A stretch of DNA of 64,000 nucleotides from Brevundimonas sp. SGAir0440 (GCF_005484585.1 NZ_CP039435.1:1736001-1800000); one strand, 5' to 3'; counted from the stretch's first letter, positions 29,326-37,983 are shown. Notes: generated from the sequence alone by a model not told the origin. Numbers and translations: made by a program.

Positions 29326-29466
29326 ATGGCTCGCAAACCCAACTACAGCTTTGAGCGTCAGGAACGTGAACGCGCAGCAGCGCAGAAGGCGGCCGAGAAG
29401 GCGGCGGCGAAGGCTGAACGCAAGGCCGAAGCTGCGGCGGAAAAGTCGCCTTCTTCGGAAGACTGA
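29326..29466 (+). CDS. Small highly charged conserved protein
   Basis: A 46-residue protein. MARKPNYSFERQERERAAAQ begins a charged, Ala/Lys/Glu-rich helix with no hydrophobic core. Small proteins starting MARKPNYxFE are widespread in alphaproteobacteria; their role is unknown. GAGGA lies five bases before the ATG at 29326, supporting this start over the longer frame from 29263. It precedes the DAHP synthase gene by 66 bp. Confidence 0.7.
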   Translation: MARKPNYSFERQERERAAAQKAAEKAAAKAERKAEAAAEKSPSSED

Positions 29467-29532
29467 CATTTCGCGGCAAAATCCTCCTGGCTTTTCGTTG
29501 TTTGAATAGGCGCGAAGTCCTATTCTTGCGCG

Positions 29533-30903
29533 ATGACACGCTGGACCCCCGAAAGCTGGAGAACCAAGACCGCCCTGCATATGCCGGCGGACTATCCGGA
29601 TCCTGCCGCCCTCGCGCGGGTGGAAGACGAGCTGCGCGCCTTGCCGCCGCTGGTCTTCGCAGGCGAAGCGCGGCGCCTGACGTCGAAGCTGGCGCAGGTC
29701 GAGCGGGGCGACGCCTTCCTGCTGCAGGGCGGCGACTGCGCCGAAAGCTTCAAGGAGTTCTCGACCGACAATATCCGCGACACCTTCCGCCTGATCCTGC
29801 AGATGGCGGTCGTCCTGACCTTCGCCGGACGCAAGCCGGTGGTGAAGGTGGGGCGGATCGCGGGCCAGTTCGCCAAGCCTCGCTCGTCGCCGCTCGAAGA
29901 GATCGACGGCGTCGAACTGCCCAGCTATCGCGGCGACATCATCAACGGCATGGGCTTCACGCCGGAGGAGCGCGCGCCCGATCCGCAGCGTCTGATCCGC
30001 GCCTACAACCAGTCGGCCTCGACGCTGAACCTGCTGCGCGCCTTCGCCGGCGGCGGCTATGCCGACCTGTACAACATCCATCGCTGGACCCTGGGCTTCG
30101 CGGGCGACAATGCCGCCGGCGCCCAGTACCGCGAGCTGGCCGACAAGATCACCGAGGCCCTGGCCTTCATGGAGGCGGTCGGCGTCACGCCCGAGACGCA
30201 TCCGGATCTCAGCCGAGTCGAGGTCTTCACCAGCCACGAGGCCCTGCTGCTGAACGTCGAAAGCGCCCTGACGCGTCTGGATGGCGGTTCCGGCGAGTGG
30301 TTCGACACCTCGGCCCACATGCTGTGGATCGGCGAGCGCACGCGTCAGCTGGACGGCGCCCACGTCGAGTTCATGAAGGGGATCAAAAACCCCATCGGCG
30401 TGAAGTGCGGGCCGACCATGACCGCCGACGACCTGCTGCCGCTGATCGACGCCCTGAACCCGGACAATGTCTCCGGTCGTCTGACGCTGATCGGACGCTT
30501 CGGTCACGACAAGGTCGGCGAGCGCCTGCCCAGGCTGATGCGCGAGGTGAAGGCCTCGGGCCGCAAGGTGATCTGGTCCATCGACCCGATGCACGGCAAC
30601 ACGCTGAAGGCCGGCAACGGCTACAAGACCAGGCCGTTCGACCGCATCCTGGGCGAAGTCCGGACCTTCATCGATGTGGCTGAGGCCGAAGGCGTCCACC
30701 CCGGCGGCGTCCACCTGGAAATGACCGGTCAGAATGTCACCGAATGCATCGGCGGCGCCCAGGCGGTGACGGAGGACGATCTGTCCAACCGCTATCACAC
30801 CCACTGCGACCCGCGCCTGAACGCCGACCAGGCGCTGGAGCTGGCCTTCCTGGTGGCTGAGCGGCTGAAGGCCGGACGGGTGGCGCAGTCGGCGGCGGCC
30901 TAG
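29533..30903 (+). CDS. aroG: Class II 3-deoxy-7-phosphoheptulonate synthase
   Basis: A 456-residue enzyme making DAHP from PEP and erythrose-4-phosphate, the entry to the shikimate pathway. It belongs to the plant-type (class II) family: [11 protein letters not shown] (with the metal-binding Cys), [14 protein letters not shown], and DPMHGNT and [15 protein letters not shown] near the end. Class II enzymes are usually feedback-regulated by aromatic amino acids. It is followed 90 bp later by prephenate dehydratase, so aromatic biosynthesis genes are grouped here. Symbol varies between databases. Confidence 0.93.
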   Translation: MTRWTPESWRTKTALHMPADYPDPAALARVEDELRALPPLVFAGEARRLTSKLAQVERGDAFLLQGGDCAESFKEFSTDNIRDTFRLILQMAVVLTFAGRKPVVKVGRIAGQFAKPRSSPLEEIDGVELPSYRGDIINGMGFTPEERAPDPQRLIRAYNQSASTLNLLRAFAGGGYADLYNIHRWTLGFAGDNAAGAQYRELADKITEALAFMEAVGVTPETHPDLSRVEVFTSHEALLLNVESALTRLDGGSGEWFDTSAHMLWIGERTRQLDGAHVEFMKGIKNPIGVKCGPTMTADDLLPLIDALNPDNVSGRLTLIGRFGHDKVGERLPRLMREVKASGRKVIWSIDPMHGNTLKAGNGYKTRPFDRILGEVRTFIDVAEAEGVHPGGVHLEMTGQNVTECIGGAQAVTEDDLSNRYHTHCDPRLNADQALELAFLVAERLKAGRVAQSAAA

Positions 30904-30993
30904 CCGTCGTCAGCGCCCCAAATGCGGGCCGATCCGGTCATGGTGACGCCACCGAGGCAGCGCCAGATCGATCCGAGACCGAGGGAGTGATCG

Positions 30994-31569
30994 ATGCAAT
31001 CAGCGTCTCCAACTGAGGAGAAGCCCGGCCGGGTCGCCTATCAGGGCGCGCCCGGTTCGTTCAGCCATGAGGCCTGTCTGGCCCTGCGTCCGTGGGACGA
31101 GGCTGTGGCGTTCGAAACCTTCGACCAGGCCCTGGATGCGCTGCGCGCCGGCGACTGCGGTTGCGCCCTGATCCCTGTCGAGAACTCGACCATCGGCGTG
31201 GTCGAGCCGGCGGCGACGCTGGTCGGTGCGCTTGGCGTGGAGCCGGTCGCTCAGGTCTGGCGGCCGATCCGTCATGCGCTGATGGCGATCGACGGCGCGC
31301 GTCTGTCCGATATCCGAACCGTCGAGAGCCATCCCATCGCCCTGGCCCAGTGCAAGGAAACGCTGGCCGGTTTGAATGTCGAGGTGGTCGAGCATTTCGA
31401 TACCGCAGGCGCGGCGCGCGATGTCGCCGAAGCGGGCGATCCGACACGGGCGGCCATCGCCCCGGTCGGCGCCGCCGAGGTGTACGGCCTGTCGATCCTG
31501 CGCAACGACTTGCAGGATTCCGGTGATAATCAGACGCGTTTTGTCCTGTTGAGCTTTCCAGAGGGTTGA
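30994..31569 (+). CDS. pheA: Prephenate dehydratase without ACT domain
   Basis: A 191-residue protein covering only the catalytic prephenate dehydratase domain. VAYQGAPGSFSHEAC, ALIPVENSTIGVVEP, ESHPIALAQC and the NQTRF motif (179-183) with the catalytic Thr181 are all present. It makes phenylpyruvate for phenylalanine. It ends at LLSFPEG, exactly where the ACT regulatory domain would normally begin, so allosteric Phe inhibition through ACT is missing. No frameshift remnant of an ACT domain is seen after the stop. Chorismate mutase is encoded separately downstream behind a Phe/Tyr leader peptide. Confidence 0.88.
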   Translation: MQSASPTEEKPGRVAYQGAPGSFSHEACLALRPWDEAVAFETFDQALDALRAGDCGCALIPVENSTIGVVEPAATLVGALGVEPVAQVWRPIRHALMAIDGARLSDIRTVESHPIALAQCKETLAGLNVEVVEHFDTAGAARDVAEAGDPTRAAIAPVGAAEVYGLSILRNDLQDSGDNQTRFVLLSFPEG

Positions 31570-31640
31570 CGGCGCACGGTCTTTGCGTCCTTAAGACACC
31601 TACGGGTCGCAACACGATCCGCATAAACCGGAACCGGACC

Positions 31641-31742
31641 ATGTCCCGCCTGCGCGCTCTCTCTGTTTCTTTCGACCGTTCGCGCGCGGTTTCCGGCCTC
31701 TATTTCGGCTACGGCTTTTACGGCTTTCGATACGCCGGCTGA
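31641..31742 (+). CDS. Phe/Tyr-rich leader peptide (attenuator candidate)
   Basis: A 33-codon ORF, ATG 31641 to TGA 31740-31742. The last dozen codons read LYFGYGFYGFRY, seven of twelve being Phe or Tyr. This is what leader peptides of Phe/Tyr biosynthetic operons look like: a ribosome stalling there for lack of charged tRNA changes the folding of the following RNA. It sits 109 bp before the chorismate mutase start and after prephenate dehydratase. CGCCGG at 31733-31738 overlaps its end and can pair with 31776-31781. Confidence 0.65.
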   Translation: MSRLRALSVSFDRSRAVSGLYFGYGFYGFRYAG

Positions 31743-31813
31743 GGCGTCGGGCGCACTCCGTCCCTGACTGCTTCACCGGCGACCGCTCTGGACCAGAGCG
31801 GCTGTTCGCTCCT
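31733..31813 (+). promoter_or_regulatory. Candidate attenuator structure after the leader peptide
   Basis: Three competing pairings can be read: CGCCGG (31733-31738) with CCGGCG (31776-31781); CCGCTCTGG (31783-31791) with CCAGAGCGG (31793-31801), a very strong hairpin; and an alternative of 31794-31800 with 31808-31813. Mutually exclusive stems next to a Phe/Tyr leader peptide suggest attenuation. There is no strong T-run right after the hairpin, so the mechanism might be Rho-dependent or translational. Confidence 0.45.
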
Positions 31814-31851
31814 GCACATATCGAATCCCAGAATGCCGAAAGCCCTTTTCC

Positions 31852-32610
31852 ATGCCCCATTCCAATCTTCAGCAAGTCTGGCCTGACATGGCCGACCTGA
31901 CCCCCGAACAGCAGGCGCTGGCCGCCCTGCGCGCCGAAATCGACGGCATCGACGACCAGATCCTGGCGCTGTTCGAGCAACGCCTGGCCATCGCCGCCAC
32001 CGTCGGCCGGGCCAAGGACGCGCCCACCGGCCCGCACACCAAGCTGCGTCCCGATCGCGAGCAGACCGTCCTCTCGCGCATGCTGAAGCAGGCCAAGCCC
32101 GAGAACGCCGAGGCGGTCGAACATCTGTGGCGCGAGATTGTCGGCTGGGGCCTGGCGCGCCAGGGTCGGCTTCAGGTTCAGGTCTGGGCGCCCATCGAAC
32201 CGACCCGCGCCTATGACGGCGCGCGCCTGCGTTTCGGGGCCGCCGCCGACATCAAGATGGTGCGCGATCCGCAAAAGGCCCTGGCTTTCGCCGCCGAGGG
32301 CCACGGGATCGCCGTGCTGGCGATCAACACAGAAGACGCCTGGTGGATGGGCCTGCGTCGCGAGTGGTCGATGCTGAGCGTGTTCGACGGCTACGGCGGC
32401 GAGACGCCGACGTCTCTGGCGGTGGGCAAGATCGATCCGCCGGCTCTGCCCAAGGGCCGGCGCGTGGTGGTCACTGCGGGTGGGGACGCCGGCGACGGCG
32501 GCGGCGCCCGCCGCTGGGGCCTGAACACGCATCACGGCTGGACCATCGCCCTGACCGACGCCGATCTGGCGCCGGGCGACGCAGAGGGCTGCGTCGGCGC
32601 GATCGGCTGA
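31852..32610 (+). CDS. AroQ-type chorismate mutase with extra C-terminal domain
   Basis: About 252 residues. ALAALRAEIDGIDDQILALF (about 21-40) through LWREIVG is an all-helical AroQ chorismate mutase domain converting chorismate to prephenate. It is followed by some 150 residues (VQVWAPIEPTRAYD onwards) with no domain I can name. An ATG at 31888 (MADLTPEQQ) is an alternative start. Upstream lies a Phe/Tyr-rich leader peptide, so expression probably follows aromatic amino acid supply. A strong terminator comes right after. Confidence 0.8.
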   Translation: MPHSNLQQVWPDMADLTPEQQALAALRAEIDGIDDQILALFEQRLAIAATVGRAKDAPTGPHTKLRPDREQTVLSRMLKQAKPENAEAVEHLWREIVGWGLARQGRLQVQVWAPIEPTRAYDGARLRFGAAADIKMVRDPQKALAFAAEGHGIAVLAINTEDAWWMGLRREWSMLSVFDGYGGETPTSLAVGKIDPPALPKGRRVVVTAGGDAGDGGGARRWGLNTHHGWTIALTDADLAPGDAEGCVGAIG

Positions 32611-32618
32611 TCGGACAC

Positions 32619-32653
32619 GGCCGCATCCGGAGAACGGATGCGGCCCTTCTTTT
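32619..32653 (+). terminator. Intrinsic terminator after chorismate mutase
   Basis: GGCCGCATCC (32619-32628) pairs with GGATGCGGCC (32636-32645), followed by CTTCTTTT. It reaches the stop codon of the convergent panC gene. Confidence 0.85.
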
Positions 32654-33525
32654 CAGACCGCCATATTGTCGATCAGTCGCGTCTTGCCCAACCAGGCGGC
32701 GGCCAGGATTCGCGCGGGAGCGTCGACGATGTCGTTGCGGAACGGCGTCAGGTCCTCGGCGTGGCGAATGGCGACGTAATCGACCCGATCAAACCCAGCT
32801 TTCAGAAGGGCGGCATAGGCTTCACGCTCGACACCGGGCAGGGGGCGACCGCCTGAGGCATGGACGCCGGCCTCCGCCAGAATGCCGTTCAGCCGGCGCG
32901 CGGTCTCAAGCTCAGTCTCCGACAGATAGGCGTTGCGTGACGACAGGGCCAGGCCCCAACCGTCCCGCTCCGTCGGCGCACCGACGATCTCGACCGGCAG
33001 GTCCAGATCGCGCACGAACCGCCGTACGACCATCAACTGTTGATAGTCCTTCTCGCCAAAGACCGCGACATCAGGCTGCACCTGGTTGAACAGCTTGGTG
33101 ACGACCAGGGCGACTCCGCCGAACATCTGCGGCCGGAAGTCGCCTTCTAGACCCAGCGCCGGGCCGGCGACGGCGACGGTTGTCGCAAAGCCTTCCGGGT
33201 ACATGGCGTCGGCTGAGGGCGCGAACATCAGATGGCAGCCGGCGCCGGACAGCAGACGGGCGTCATCCTCCTGCTGGCGGGGATATTTGCCCAGATCCTC
33301 GTGCGCCGCGAACTGGGTCGGATTGACGAAGTTGGAGGCGACGACGCGGTCAGCGCGGCGCGCGGCCTCACGCACCAGGGTCAGGTGGCCTTCATGCAGG
33401 GCGCCCATGGTCGGAACCATGCCGACGCTCAGGCCTTGACGTTTCCAGTCCCGGACGATCGCCCGCAGATCGGCGACAGTGCGGACGACGGCCAAAGAAG
33501 GGAACGGGGGTGCGGCGTCTATCAT
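32653..33525 (-). CDS. panC: Pantothenate synthetase
   Basis: A 290-residue enzyme that joins pantoate and beta-alanine with ATP to make pantothenate (vitamin B5, CoA precursor). VPTMGALHEGHLTL is the HIGH-like nucleotide motif; VVASNFVNPTQF, GEKDYQQL and ALSSRNAYLS complete the family signature. The frame extends upstream to 34044, but this lies over another gene; the ATG at 33525 (MIDAAPPF) gives the standard length. No panB next to it. Confidence 0.94.
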   Translation of the reverse strand: MIDAAPPFPSLAVVRTVADLRAIVRDWKRQGLSVGMVPTMGALHEGHLTLVREAARRADRVVASNFVNPTQFAAHEDLGKYPRQQEDDARLLSGAGCHLMFAPSADAMYPEGFATTVAVAGPALGLEGDFRPQMFGGVALVVTKLFNQVQPDVAVFGEKDYQQLMVVRRFVRDLDLPVEIVGAPTERDGWGLALSSRNAYLSETELETARRLNGILAEAGVHASGGRPLPGVEREAYAALLKAGFDRVDYVAIRHAEDLTPFRNDIVDAPARILAAAWLGKTRLIDNMAV

Positions 33526-33600
33526 GATGAAGCGATTAACCTTTCCGCTTAAGCCTGTTGATGCACCAGACCGCAAATTTTGGGCTCTAGGGTCGTGCTT

Positions 33601-34260
33601 ATGACGCCCGCAGAAGCGACCCGTCCAGTTCTGATCGCCCTGGCCTTCGCCAGCAGCCTCGCCGTCGCCGGCTGCGGCGCGGTGGACAGCGATCCCCATC
33701 GATTCAGTACGATGGCCGAGAACGTCGCGGCGATCGACATTCCGCTCTCGGCGCGCGATCGCGAAACCCGGCATGACGTGGCTGAAAAGGCCGGACTGCG
33801 GCCCGTGCGCTTCACGCCGGTCAAGGTGGCGGTCATGGATCCTCACGCCATGTGGGACGCCCGAGACGTCCAGGCGGGCCTTCGCCCCGTCGGCGACGAT
33901 GCAGGCCTGCGGGACGCAGTCGTTCGGGCTGCCTCGCCCGCGGTCGTCAAAGCCGTGGCGGATGAAGAGATCTCGCAGGTTCAGCCGCCCGTGTTGCGTC
34001 CCGCCCGCCTTACGGCGGCGCCGGAAACCGGGCGAACGATCCAACTGGGCGCCTATTCCAGTGCGGCCGGCGCGCGTCAGGCCTGGGATCGGGTCAAGGC
34101 CAAATCAGACCTGTCCGGACTGTCGCCGATCTACCAGGAGGTCGACGTGGGCGGCCGTCGGCTGACGCGGCTGAAGGTCGGGCCGGTCTCGACCGAAACC
34201 GCCGCTGCGGTCTGCCGCTCCGCCGCTGTCGGCGACGCCTGGTGCGCGCGCAACAGCTGA
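33601..34260 (+). CDS. SPOR-domain lipoprotein
   Basis: A 219-residue lipoprotein (lipobox LAVAGC about residue 22) with a low-complexity middle and a C-terminal SPOR domain (about 145-215, IQLGAYSSAAGARQAWDRV and LTRLKVGPV). SPOR domains bind glycan strands lacking stem peptides at the division site, so a role in septum or cell-wall processing is likely. The ATG at 33601 is chosen over 33580. It lies directly upstream of the division regulator mipZ. Confidence 0.83.
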   Translation: MTPAEATRPVLIALAFASSLAVAGCGAVDSDPHRFSTMAENVAAIDIPLSARDRETRHDVAEKAGLRPVRFTPVKVAVMDPHAMWDARDVQAGLRPVGDDAGLRDAVVRAASPAVVKAVADEEISQVQPPVLRPARLTAAPETGRTIQLGAYSSAAGARQAWDRVKAKSDLSGLSPIYQEVDVGGRRLTRLKVGPVSTETAAAVCRSAAVGDAWCARNS

Positions 34261-34389
34261 CCGACCCCGGTTCGCCGTCCACAGGTCTGCGTTAAGGTTC
34301 CGTTGACGTTTGGCGCTTTCAGGCCGAGTCTCGCCGGACCTAGGACCGCAAAGTTTGAGTCGCGCGGTCGGCACAGAGGATTCCCGCGA

Positions 34390-35226
34390 ATGACGCAGCC
34401 GCATGTGATCGTCCTCGGCAACGAAAAGGGCGGGGCGGGCAAGTCCACCCTGGCCATCCACATCGTCACCGGCCTGCTGCACGCCGGACGCTCGGTGGCG
34501 ATCATCGATCTGGACCTGCGCCAGCGCTCGATGCAGCGCTTCTTCCAGAACCGCGCCGCCTGGCTGGCCGCGAACGGTCATGAGCTTCCCCAGCCCTTCG
34601 TGCCCGACATGGGCGACGGCAAGGCCTTGGCCAAGGCGGATGCGGCCGACCAGATCGCCACCTTCGAGCGCGCCTTCGAAGAGGCGGCGGCGCAGGGCGT
34701 CGATTGCATCCTGATCGACACCCCCGGCGGAGACACGGCCGTTTCAAGCGCCGCCCACGCCCGCGCCGATCAGATCGTGACGCCGATGAACGACAGCTTC
34801 GTCGATTTCGACCTGCTGGGCGATGTCGATCCGGTCACCCTGGAGCTGCTGAAACCCTCGATCTATTCCGAGAGCGTCTGGGAGGCGCGCAAGCAGCGCG
34901 CCATCGCCCAGGGGCGCCACGCGACGATCGACTGGCTGGTGGTCACCAATCGCCTCGCCGTCGCCGAGGCGCGCAACCGCAAACGCCTGGAAGAACGGAT
35001 GACCAAGCTGGCCAAACGCGTCGGCTTCCGCGTCGGTCCCGGCCTGCGGGACCGGGTCATCTATCGCGAGCTGTTCCCCTTCGGCCTGACGGTGGCCGAC
35101 TTGTCGAACGACATCCGGCCGGTCGCGGTGTCCCTGGCCCACGTCGCTGCGCGCCAGGAGATGCGCAATCTGATGATGGCCATGGGTCTGGAGCAGGTCC
35201 TCAGCCCTTTGGACGTCGCGGCCTGA
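34390..35226 (+). CDS. mipZ: Division-plane positioning ATPase MipZ
   Basis: A 278-residue ParA/MinD-type ATPase. The deviant Walker A GNEKGGAGKST (10-20, signature Lys13) is followed by IIDLDLRQRS and ILIDTPGGD. Long stretches such as VTPMNDSFVDFD and VGPGLRDRVIYRELFPFGLT match Caulobacter MipZ from memory. MipZ forms a gradient from ParB at the poles and blocks FtsZ assembly, so rings form at midcell; in Caulobacter it is essential. ATG at 34390. The SPOR-domain lipoprotein upstream also points to division. Confidence 0.93.
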   Translation: MTQPHVIVLGNEKGGAGKSTLAIHIVTGLLHAGRSVAIIDLDLRQRSMQRFFQNRAAWLAANGHELPQPFVPDMGDGKALAKADAADQIATFERAFEEAAAQGVDCILIDTPGGDTAVSSAAHARADQIVTPMNDSFVDFDLLGDVDPVTLELLKPSIYSESVWEARKQRAIAQGRHATIDWLVVTNRLAVAEARNRKRLEERMTKLAKRVGFRVGPGLRDRVIYRELFPFGLTVADLSNDIRPVAVSLAHVAARQEMRNLMMAMGLEQVLSPLDVAA

Positions 35227-35233
35227 TCGCCTG

Positions 35234-35662
35234 ATGGGTTTGATCTGGCTGGCCTTGGCGGCGATCGCCGTCTGGGCGCTGGTGCGGCTGGGGCGACAGA
35301 CCGAGCGACGCGGACGCGCTCACTGGCGCGTGACGGCGACCCTGCTGGGCGCAGTTCTGCTGGCCGGCGGCGCGCTTGCGGCGTTTCGTGGGGCGTGGCT
35401 GGCGGCGGCGGCGTTGGCCGGGGCAGGGCTCTATCTGGCCTGGTCGTCCCGGCAGCGACCGATCATCCGATCCGAACCCGTCAGCGAGGCTGACGCACGC
35501 GCCGTGCTGGGTGTCGGACCAGCCGCGACTGAGGCCGAAATCCGTTCGGCATGGAAACGCGCCATGGCCCGCGCCCATCCCGATCAGGGCGGCACGGAAG
35601 GGCTGGCGACGCGCGTCAACGCCGCGCGCGATCGACTGCTCGCAAAATACCGGCGCCGCTAG
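35234..35662 (+). CDS. Membrane-anchored J-domain protein
   Basis: A 142-residue protein with two or three N-terminal membrane segments (about 3-17, 34-52 and 55-70) and a C-terminal J domain (about 85-140) with the HPD motif in ARAHPDQGG. It should recruit and stimulate an Hsp70 at the membrane. It starts seven bases after mipZ and is probably co-transcribed with it; similar DnaJ-like genes follow mipZ in related genomes, as far as I recall. Confidence 0.83.
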   Translation: MGLIWLALAAIAVWALVRLGRQTERRGRAHWRVTATLLGAVLLAGGALAAFRGAWLAAAALAGAGLYLAWSSRQRPIIRSEPVSEADARAVLGVGPAATEAEIRSAWKRAMARAHPDQGGTEGLATRVNAARDRLLAKYRRR

Positions 35663-35793
35663 GCGCTCTCAGGGCGGCATCCCTGCGGTCTTGGAAATGG
35701 TCCGATGCAAAAGCACCCACCACCTCCGCTTGCCCTCGGGTAAGTCTGGGCTTACGGGTCCGCGCTCTTGATCAATGATTCAGGGAGCGGTCG

Positions 35794-36750
35794 ATGACCC
35801 TCGCACTTCTGTTTCCGGGACAGGGCAGCCAGGCCGTCGGCATGGGCGCGCAACTGGCCGACGCCTTCCAATCCGCCCGCGACGTCTTCGCGGAGGTGGA
35901 CGAGGCGCTGGGCCAGAAGCTGTCGGTGCTGATGCGCGAAGGCCCCGAGGACCAGCTGACCCTGACCGAGAACGCCCAGCCCGCGCTGATGGCGGTGTCC
36001 GTGGCGGCGATCCGGGCGTTGAAGGCCGAGTTCGGCTTTGACGTGGCGAGTGCGGCCTATGTGGCCGGTCACTCGCTGGGCGAATATTCGGCGCTGGCGG
36101 CGGCGGGCGCAATCTCGCTGTCGGATACCGCGCGACTGCTGAAGCTGCGCGGCCAAGCGATGCAGCGCGCCGTGCCGGTGGGGCAGGGCGCGATGGCCTC
36201 GCTGATCGGACCTAAGACCGATCTCGCGCTGGCGGAAGCGGCGGCGGCGGCCGGGTCGGAGGTCGGCGTTTGCGTGGTCGCCAATGACAACAACAACGGC
36301 AACATCGTCATCTCGGGCGAGAAGGCCGCTGTGGACCGAGCCATCGAGAAGGCTAAGGAACTGGGCGCGCGGGCGATCCCGCTGAACGTCTCGGCGCCCT
36401 TCCACTGTCCGCTGATGCAGCCGGCCGCCGACGAGATGGCCGCCGCCCTGGCCGAGGCGAAGATCGTCGCGCCGGTCGTGCCCGTCGTCGCCAACGTCCT
36501 GGCGCGGCCCGAGAACGATCCGGAAGTCATCCGCCGCCTGCTTGTCGAGCAGGTCACCGGCCGGGTACGTTGGCGCGAGAGTATGGAGTGGATGGCGACC
36601 GAAGGCGGCGTGACCCGCTTCGTCGAGATCGGCTCGGGCAAAGTGCTCACCGGCATGGCCAAGCGGATCGCACCGGACGCCGAGGCCCTGCCGCTGAACA
36701 CGCCGGAAGAGCTGGAAGCCTTCGCGACGGGAGTGGCGAGTGGTGAGTGA
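35794..36750 (+). CDS. fabD: Malonyl-CoA:ACP transacylase FabD
   Basis: A 318-residue enzyme loading malonyl groups on acyl carrier protein. LFPGQGSQ (6-13), GHSLGEYSA with nucleophile Ser94, and NVSAPFHCPLM holding the catalytic His are all present. The final codons (VASGE and stop) are formed by the left arm of a REP-like inverted repeat at 36732-36817, so the end of the protein was probably rewritten by that element. First gene of a fatty-acid operon. Confidence 0.95.
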   Translation: MTLALLFPGQGSQAVGMGAQLADAFQSARDVFAEVDEALGQKLSVLMREGPEDQLTLTENAQPALMAVSVAAIRALKAEFGFDVASAAYVAGHSLGEYSALAAAGAISLSDTARLLKLRGQAMQRAVPVGQGAMASLIGPKTDLALAEAAAAAGSEVGVCVVANDNNNGNIVISGEKAAVDRAIEKAKELGARAIPLNVSAPFHCPLMQPAADEMAAALAEAKIVAPVVPVVANVLARPENDPEVIRRLLVEQVTGRVRWRESMEWMATEGGVTRFVEIGSGKVLTGMAKRIAPDAEALPLNTPEELEAFATGVASGE

Positions 36751-36817
36751 CGAGTGGCGAGCTGTTCGCCTCGCCTCGTTGCTTTTCCTCGCTCCTCGAC
36801 ACTAATCACTCGCCACT
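36732..36817. repeat. REP-like imperfect inverted repeat at the fabD end
   Basis: A 30-base left arm (36732-36761, starting AGTGGCGAGTG) and a 30-base right arm (36788-36817, ending CACTCGCCACT) match at about 25 positions; the loop is 26 bases. This gives a long hairpin reading into fabD's last codons. It resembles short intergenic palindromic elements (REP/MITE type). No second copy was noticed in the window. Confidence 0.7.
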
Positions 36818-36831
36818 TCGGAGAGACATAA

Positions 36832-37572
36832 ATGTTCAATCTTGCAGGCAAGACCGCGCTGGTGACCGGCGCGACGGGCGGGATCGGCGGGGCGGTCGCG
36901 CGGGCGCTGCACGCCCAGGGCGCGACCGTGGTGCTGTCGGGCACGCGCGAGGCGGTGCTGGCGGATCTGGCCAAGGAACTGGGTGAGCGGGCGCATTTCG
37001 CCACGGCGAACCTGTCGGATCCTGAGTCGGTCGACAATCTGGTCAACGCAGCCGAAACGGCGGCGGGCTCAGCCCTGGACATCCTGGTGGCCAACGCCGG
37101 CATCACCAAGGACGGTCTGCTGATGCGGATGAAGGACGAGGACTTCCAGTCCGTCCTGACCGTCAATCTGGAAAGCTATTTCCGCCTGACCCGCGCGGCG
37201 GTGAAGGGAATGATGAAGCGTCGTTCGGGGCGAATCATCGGCGTCACCTCGGTCGTCGGCGTGACTGGCAACCCGGGCCAGACCAACTATTCCGCGTCCA
37301 AGGCCGGGATGATCGGCTTTTCGAAGTCGCTGGCGCAGGAGGTCGGTTCGCGCGGCATCACCGTCAACTGCATCGCGCCGGGCTTCATCGCCTCGCCGAT
37401 GACCGATGTGCTGAACGATCAGCAGCGCGAGACCATTCTGGGCCGGATTCCGGCGGGCCGTCTGGGTTCGGGCGACGAGATCGCCGCCGCCGCCGTCTAT
37501 CTGTCGTCCGACGAAGCCGCCTATGTGACGGGCCAGACCCTGCACGTGAACGGCGGCATGGCGATGATCTGA
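36832..37572 (+). CDS. fabG: 3-oxoacyl-ACP reductase FabG
   Basis: A 246-residue short-chain dehydrogenase reducing 3-oxoacyl-ACP with NADPH. TGATGGIGGAVA is the cofactor-binding loop; NAGITKDG and YSASKAG carry the catalytic Asn, Tyr and Lys, and the end HVNGGMAMI is typical of FabG. It follows fabD after a short gap filled by the REP-like repeat. Confidence 0.96.
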   Translation: MFNLAGKTALVTGATGGIGGAVARALHAQGATVVLSGTREAVLADLAKELGERAHFATANLSDPESVDNLVNAAETAAGSALDILVANAGITKDGLLMRMKDEDFQSVLTVNLESYFRLTRAAVKGMMKRRSGRIIGVTSVVGVTGNPGQTNYSASKAGMIGFSKSLAQEVGSRGITVNCIAPGFIASPMTDVLNDQQRETILGRIPAGRLGSGDEIAAAAVYLSSDEAAYVTGQTLHVNGGMAMI

Positions 37573-37743
37573 TCGTCATCACGTCACGCAACAGACTATT
37601 TCCTGCCCGAAAGGCTGTGCTAAAGGGCAGGGATGCATTGTCGATCACAGCCTTCGGGCTTGCGTCGCCAACGCTGCCGTGAGACGGCGATTTCTGAGCC
37701 ACCCCCGCCTCTACGGCGATTTCAAACAGGCAGAGAGACACTC

Positions 37744-37983
37744 ATGTCCGACACCCTCGAGCGCGTTCGCAAGATCGTCATCGACCATCTGGACGCCGAT
37801 CCGGACAAGGTCACCGAAAAGGCCAGCTTCATCGACGACCTGGGCGCCGACTCGCTCGACAACGTCGAGCTGGTGATGGCCTTCGAAGAAGAATTCGACA
37901 TCGAGATCCCGGATGACGCCGCCGAGCACATCCAGACGGTCGGCGATGCGGTCAAGTTCATCGACGAAAAGTCGGCCGGCTGA
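37744..37983 (+). CDS. acpP: Acyl carrier protein
   Basis: A 79-residue acidic protein. Ser37 in [12 protein letters not shown] is the residue carrying the phosphopantetheine arm that holds the growing fatty acid chain. VRKIVIDHL and [19 protein letters not shown] are standard for AcpP. There is a 170-bp gap before it with no gene, which may hold its own promoter. Confidence 0.97.
   Translation: MSDTLERVRKIVIDHLDADPDKVTEKASFIDDLGADSLDNVELVMAFEEEFDIEIPDDAAEHIQTVGDAVKFIDEKSAG

Noticed and set aside
29164..30804. 546-codon minus-strand open frame
   Set aside because: It lies opposite class II DAHP synthase, which has all catalytic motifs. The antisense translation is His/Gln/Arg-rich, typical of shadows.
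33536..33555. Possible CtrA box upstream of panC
   Set aside because: The two TTAA half sites are nine bases apart; the CtrA consensus needs seven.
35740..35755. Short inverted repeat GTAAG/CTTAC upstream of fabD
   Set aside because: Only five bases per arm, expected by chance at this length; no other support for an operator.
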